A DNA stretch of 7,699 nucleotides. It comes from Porphyrobacter sp. GTDB lineage: Bacteria; Pseudomonadota; Alphaproteobacteria; Sphingomonadales; Sphingomonadaceae. The DNA is taken from positions 1 through 7,699 of the forward strand of contig JACIYY010000300.1 in the NCBI GenBank assembly GCA_014359685.1, in the 5' to 3' direction. A model generated the notes under the pieces. The model worked only from the letters and a program-made list of their open reading frames with translations. It did not search any database and was not told where the DNA came from. Both the position numbers and the translations under genes were made by a program. The stretch's first letter is position 1. The number at the start of each line of letters is the position of its first letter. This document shows positions 5,939 through 7,699 of this stretch, piece after piece.

Positions 5939-5995
5939 CTTGGTCCCCGCGTCCTTGCATATTCGCAGCGCGGCGCCCTTCCTGCCCTTGCGGGG

Positions 5996-6313
5996 TCAGT
6001 CGGGGCGCCGGCTCGCAATCCGGAAGATGTTCCTGAAGGCGACGCCGATCCCGAGGAACAGCATCACCATCAGACCCCAGGGCGCGGTTCCGGCAAAGGC
6101 ATCGATGACCCAGCCGATCACTGCACCACCGAGCATCCCACCGAGCAGTTCCGCCAGCACCCGGTTGCCGAGCCGGTAATTGGCGTCGGTCCCCTGCGCA
6201 CGCGGCCGGTTGCGCTGATCCTCCCGCTCTTGGGCAGCCCGCAGCCGCTCCTCAAGCGCGCCGATCCGCGCGTCCTCGCCGATAGAATCCCGTGTGGGCG
6301 GTTCATCGCTCAT
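5996..6313 (-). CDS. atpI: AtpI/AtpZ-type ATP synthase assembly protein
   Basis: A 105-residue small membrane protein at the head of the F0 operon, matching the AtpI/AtpZ family (ATPase gene 1). Known members help c-ring assembly and, in some bacteria, may act with Mg2+/Ca2+ transport. The N-terminus is acidic and charged (1-12) with a short coiled-coil-like stretch at about 14-38 (DARIGALEERLRAAQERE). Two membrane helices follow at about 53-74 (VLAELLGGMLGGAVIGWVIDAF) and 79-98 (WGLMVMLFLGIGVAFRNIF), with a basic tail. The ATG at 6313 is preceded by GAGGAAG (6325-6319). A TTG at 6349 would add 12 residues and lacks support. Between its stop and atpB lie 57 bases with a long-range CCCCGC/GCGGGG repeat. 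It is probably the first gene of the atp transcript. Confidence 0.88.
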   Translation of the reverse strand: MSDEPPTRDSIGEDARIGALEERLRAAQEREDQRNRPRAQGTDANYRLGNRVLAELLGGMLGGAVIGWVIDAFAGTAPWGLMVMLFLGIGVAFRNIFRIASRRPD

Positions 6314-6369
6314 GCCTGCTTCCTCTAACGAAGAATGCGACAAGGGCAATCAACTGCCCGCCGAGGGCG

Positions 6370-6392
6370 CGGACCCCCTAGACGGGGGTCCG
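6370..6392. repeat. Perfect 9-bp inverted repeat over the atp promoter
   Basis: CGGACCCCC (6370-6378) and GGGGGTCCG (6384-6392) are exact reverse complements around a 5-base centre, TAGAC. The repeat covers the -10 and most of the spacer of the putative promoter. With no T-run on either strand it does not look like a terminator; as DNA it resembles an operator. Confidence 0.6.
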
Positions 6393-6403
6393 GGTCGAGT
6401 CAA
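6375..6403 (-). promoter_or_regulatory. Putative sigma-70-type promoter of the atp operon
   Basis: On the minus strand TTGACT (6403-6398) matches the -35 consensus at five of six bases, and 17 bases downstream stands TAGGGG (6380-6375), a poor -10. Transcription would start near 6367, leaving a leader of about 53 bases before the atpI ATG. The leader can form a small hairpin (GGGCA 6344-6348 with TGCCC 6355-6359). The -35 is convincing, the -10 is not, so a second regulator or another sigma factor may be involved. Confidence 0.45.
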
Positions 6404-6432
6404 CCGGCCCGCAGGCGGGCGGAATGTGCGGG

Positions 6433-6462
6433 AAAAGACTGTCGGCCGCGCGCGGATGGCCG
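6433..6462 (-). terminator. Weak terminator candidate after the ydbL-like gene
   Basis: On the minus strand CGGCC (6462-6458) pairs with GGCCG (6447-6443) around a 10-base loop; after six bases (ACAGTC) comes TTTT (6436-6433). It starts 13 bases after the stop codon of the ydbL-like gene. The stem is short, so this is only a candidate end of the ydbH-ynbE-ydbL transcript. Confidence 0.3.
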
Positions 6463-6475
6463 GATGATGACGGCC

Positions 6476-6883
6476 TCAGGGGCAGCGCGGGTCGCGCACC
6501 GGCGGAGCGCTGCTGCGGGTCTGCCAGCTGCCGTCGGGCGCCTGGTACTTCTCCCCCGGCACGGTGCGGGCGATCGCCAGGCAGCCGGCGGTGAAGGCAT
6601 ATTCCTCCAGCGTGGCGCCGGCTGCCTGGGCCTTCTCGGCATAGAGCGCGCGGCGGCGGATGTTGATGTCATCGACGATGCTGCGCAGCGCCCGGTCGGC
6701 CTGCCCGACGATGCCGAGATAGCCGTCGGTCCGCTCCCCCACCTGACCGCTGGCGCGCGCGGCCTCGTAGGCCGGGTCGCGCTGCGCCTGGGCCGGCGCG
6801 GCGAGCGCCAGCACCGACAGCACGGCGGCCGCGAGCAGCGTCCCGAAACGGGCCGAGGGGGAGAGGGTGGTGGTGCGGTTCAT
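6476..6883 (-). CDS. ydbL: YdbL-like (DUF1318) periplasmic protein
   Basis: A 135-residue exported protein of the YdbL/DUF1318 family. A signal peptide is clear: basic start, hydrophobic core at about 14-29 and an APAQAQ cleavage region near residue 34. The mature part shows the family pattern: AYEAARASGQVGERTDGYLG (39-58), then DDINIRRRALYAEKA (71-85), then VPGEKY (108-113) and GSW (117-119). In E. coli YdbL is a periplasmic partner that tunes assembly of YdbH with the lipoprotein YnbE, and the same three genes occur here in the same order. The C-terminus runs about 20 residues past the family core (residues after GSWQ), including C104-type positions absent from short homologues; this may be a lineage trait. 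Its ATG shares one base with the stop of the ynbE-like gene (TGATG) and lacks a Shine-Dalgarno, so it is probably translated by coupling. Confidence 0.87.
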   Translation of the reverse strand: MNRTTTLSPSARFGTLLAAAVLSVLALAAPAQAQRDPAYEAARASGQVGERTDGYLGIVGQADRALRSIVDDINIRRRALYAEKAQAAGATLEEYAFTAGCLAIARTVPGEKYQAPDGSWQTRSSAPPVRDPRCP

Positions 6884-7137
6884 CAGAAAATACCCGGGTT
6901 CTGTTCGATCGTGTTGCCGGCATCGGCCGCCAGCCGGTAGATGACTTCCTGCTTGATGTTGATGTTGAGCTCGATGACGATCGGCTCCTCGGGCGCACTG
7001 ACTGTGATGCAGCCGCCCGCCAGGCCACAGCCCAGCACCACCATCGCCCAGATCGCGCCGCGCCCCGCCCTGATCCCCTGTGCCATGGGACCCCTATGGG
7101 CGGGCAGTCGCGGACTGGTCAATTGCGAACGGGTCAT
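6883..7137 (-). CDS. ynbE: YnbE-like outer-membrane lipoprotein
   Basis: An 84-residue small lipoprotein of the YnbE family. After a hydrophobic segment (about 29-42) comes a lipobox-like LAGGC with C43 as the probable lipidated cysteine. It is a weak box (Ala at -3), and a second candidate, C37 in VLGC, lies six residues earlier. The mature part carries the YnbE signature: VSAPEEPIVIELNINIKQEVIYR (46-68), the beta-strand-forming core, and an end like NPGIF comparable to the acidic/aromatic end of E. coli YnbE. In E. coli YnbE is thought to extend the YdbH beta-groove to the outer membrane. The ATG at 7137 overlaps the ydbH stop (ATGA) and has GAGAGGAAG just upstream (7150-7142), so it is preferred. 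An internal ATG at 7086 would give a more usual 25-residue lipoprotein leader. Confidence 0.88.
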   Translation of the reverse strand: MTRSQLTSPRLPAHRGPMAQGIRAGRGAIWAMVVLGCGLAGGCITVSAPEEPIVIELNINIKQEVIYRLAADAGNTIEQNPGIF

Positions 7138-7699
7138 GGGACTTCCTCTCTGTCGGAGGGCTGAACGAGCGCGCGGACAAGGTCGTCCGCGTCCGGGGGA
7201 TCGGGGGCCGCATCGGCGGGAGCATCGGGGGCCGGCAGGCCGTCGCTCTGGGGGCGGATCGGGTTGCCTGCGGCGTCCAGCAGGCCCAGTTCGCGCGGGT
7301 CGCGGATCGCGGCGGGGTCGTAGATGCCGCGGATCGAGTTGAACAGCGTGTAGAACGGCGCCCGGATGTTCACCTCGAAGCGGATCGGCAGGCCGGCCAG
7401 TGCGCGGGTGATGATATTGCGCCTCGCCCCAATCCCCTGGCTGACCCCGTCGAAGCGCACGCGGGTGACGATCTCCCCGGTCAGCGATCCGTCGGCCTGG
7501 ACCATCAGCTGCCGGTAATCGAGCGAGCGCAGCGCGTCGAAGGCGAAGTTGGCCGTCGGCGACAGGTCCTCGTAGGTCAGTTCCCCGACATACGAGATGT
7601 TGCCGCCTGGCGGTCGCGAGACCAGCAGGCCGCCCTCCACGCTGCCATTGCCCTCGCGGTCGAAGACCACCGGCAGCGTGCCATCGAGAGTGCCGGCGG
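7134..7699 (-). CDS. ydbH: YdbH-like AsmA-family intermembrane protein, C-terminal part
   Basis: The 3' end of a gene that runs off the right edge; 187 codons are visible and the start is outside. The readable part begins AGTLDGTLPVVF and goes on with GSVEGGLLVSRPPGGNISYVGEL, the G-x-L-x-G-x-l-P plus G-x-I-x-Y repeats typical of the C-terminus of YdbH/AsmA-like proteins. Next come FDALRSLDYRQL and a G-x-L-x-GE strand, then PIRFEVNIRAPFYTLFNSIRGIYDP. These proteins are anchored in the inner membrane and form a long beta-groove thought to carry phospholipids towards the outer membrane, in partial redundancy with TamB and YhdP. The last 45 residues are Pro/Asp/Ala-rich and probably disordered, an extension beyond the conserved fold. 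Identity rests partly on the two downstream partner genes, with which it overlaps (ATGA). Confidence 0.85.
   Translation of the reverse strand, partial: AGTLDGTLPVVFDREGNGSVEGGLLVSRPPGGNISYVGELTYEDLSPTANFAFDALRSLDYRQLMVQADGSLTGEIVTRVRFDGVSQGIGARRNIITRALAGLPIRFEVNIRAPFYTLFNSIRGIYDPAAIRDPRELGLLDAAGNPIRPQSDGLPAPDAPADAAPDPPDADDLVRALVQPSDREEVP

Noticed and set aside
4887..5960. One long minus-strand open frame joining an out-of-frame reading of atpB to atpE
   Set aside because: Only the last 74 codons are a real protein (subunit c). The part over atpB is the wrong frame, and atpE has its own strong ribosome-binding site and ATG.
5153..6328. Long plus-strand open frame opposite atpB and atpI
   Set aside because: Composition is His/Asp/Gln/Arg-rich antisense noise; it lies over two clear minus-strand genes and has no ribosome-binding site or recognisable domain.
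6314..6349. TTG start extending AtpI by 12 residues
   Set aside because: The ATG at 6313 has a good GAGGAAG site and the usual N-terminal length; the extension would place that site inside the coding region.
6326..6356. Second promoter candidate before atpI (TTGATT on the minus strand)
   Set aside because: The -10 at the right distance would lie at the ribosome-binding site, so the transcript would start at or past the atpI start codon.
3038..7137. Flavodoxin, atp and ydbH-type genes as one operon
   Set aside because: A 162-bp gap with a promoter candidate separates ydbL from atpI, and a 79-bp gap with a palindrome and an RNA hairpin separates atpF from the flavodoxin gene; functions are also unrelated.
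1..7699. CRISPR array, insertion sequence, phage genes, toxin-antitoxin or defence system
   Set aside because: No regularly spaced repeats, transposase, integrase or other accessory gene was seen on either strand; base composition is even apart from the short A/T-rich site before atpE.

Overview
The window looks like chromosomal core sequence from a GC-rich alphaproteobacterium, most likely a sphingomonad (family-level placement is my inference). The evidence is the high GC content, an F0 ATP synthase cluster in the order atpI-atpB-atpE-atpF'-atpF with separate b' and b subunits and no F1 genes beside it, the swapped His/Glu pair in subunit a, and an S1 protein of alphaproteobacterial type. 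I see no mobile element, CRISPR array, tRNA or rRNA.

Layout. On the plus strand, rpsA (51-1754) encodes ribosomal protein S1 and ends in a strong intrinsic terminator (1787-1826). A tight two-gene unit follows: a small zinc-type GFA-domain protein (1855-2259), then one base later gloB, glyoxalase II (2261-3022). Everything else is on the minus strand, so gloB converges with a flavodoxin-like NAD(P)H-dependent oxidoreductase gene (3038-3667) across only 15 bp. Reading leftward from the right edge, the first minus-strand unit is the 3' end of a ydbH-like gene (7134 to the window edge), a ynbE-like lipoprotein gene and a ydbL-like gene. These three are joined by ATGA and TGATG overlaps. In E. 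coli this trio builds an inner-to-outer membrane lipid bridge. After a 162-bp intergenic region with a likely promoter comes the F0 operon: atpI, atpB, atpE, atpF' and atpF (6313 down to 3747). The flavodoxin gene lies 79 bp beyond it.

How the genes work together. The five atp genes encode the membrane rotor and stator of F1F0 ATP synthase plus its assembly factor. The ydbH-ynbE-ydbL set acts in envelope lipid homeostasis, and gfa-like/gloB probably acts in thiol-dependent aldehyde detoxification.

I did not find a new multi-gene system. The most interesting signals are RNA and DNA structures between the genes: a 15-bp hairpin with a U6 run just after atpE, a hairpin that buries the Shine-Dalgarno of the flavodoxin gene, and a perfect 9-bp inverted repeat covering the spacer and -10 of the putative atp promoter.
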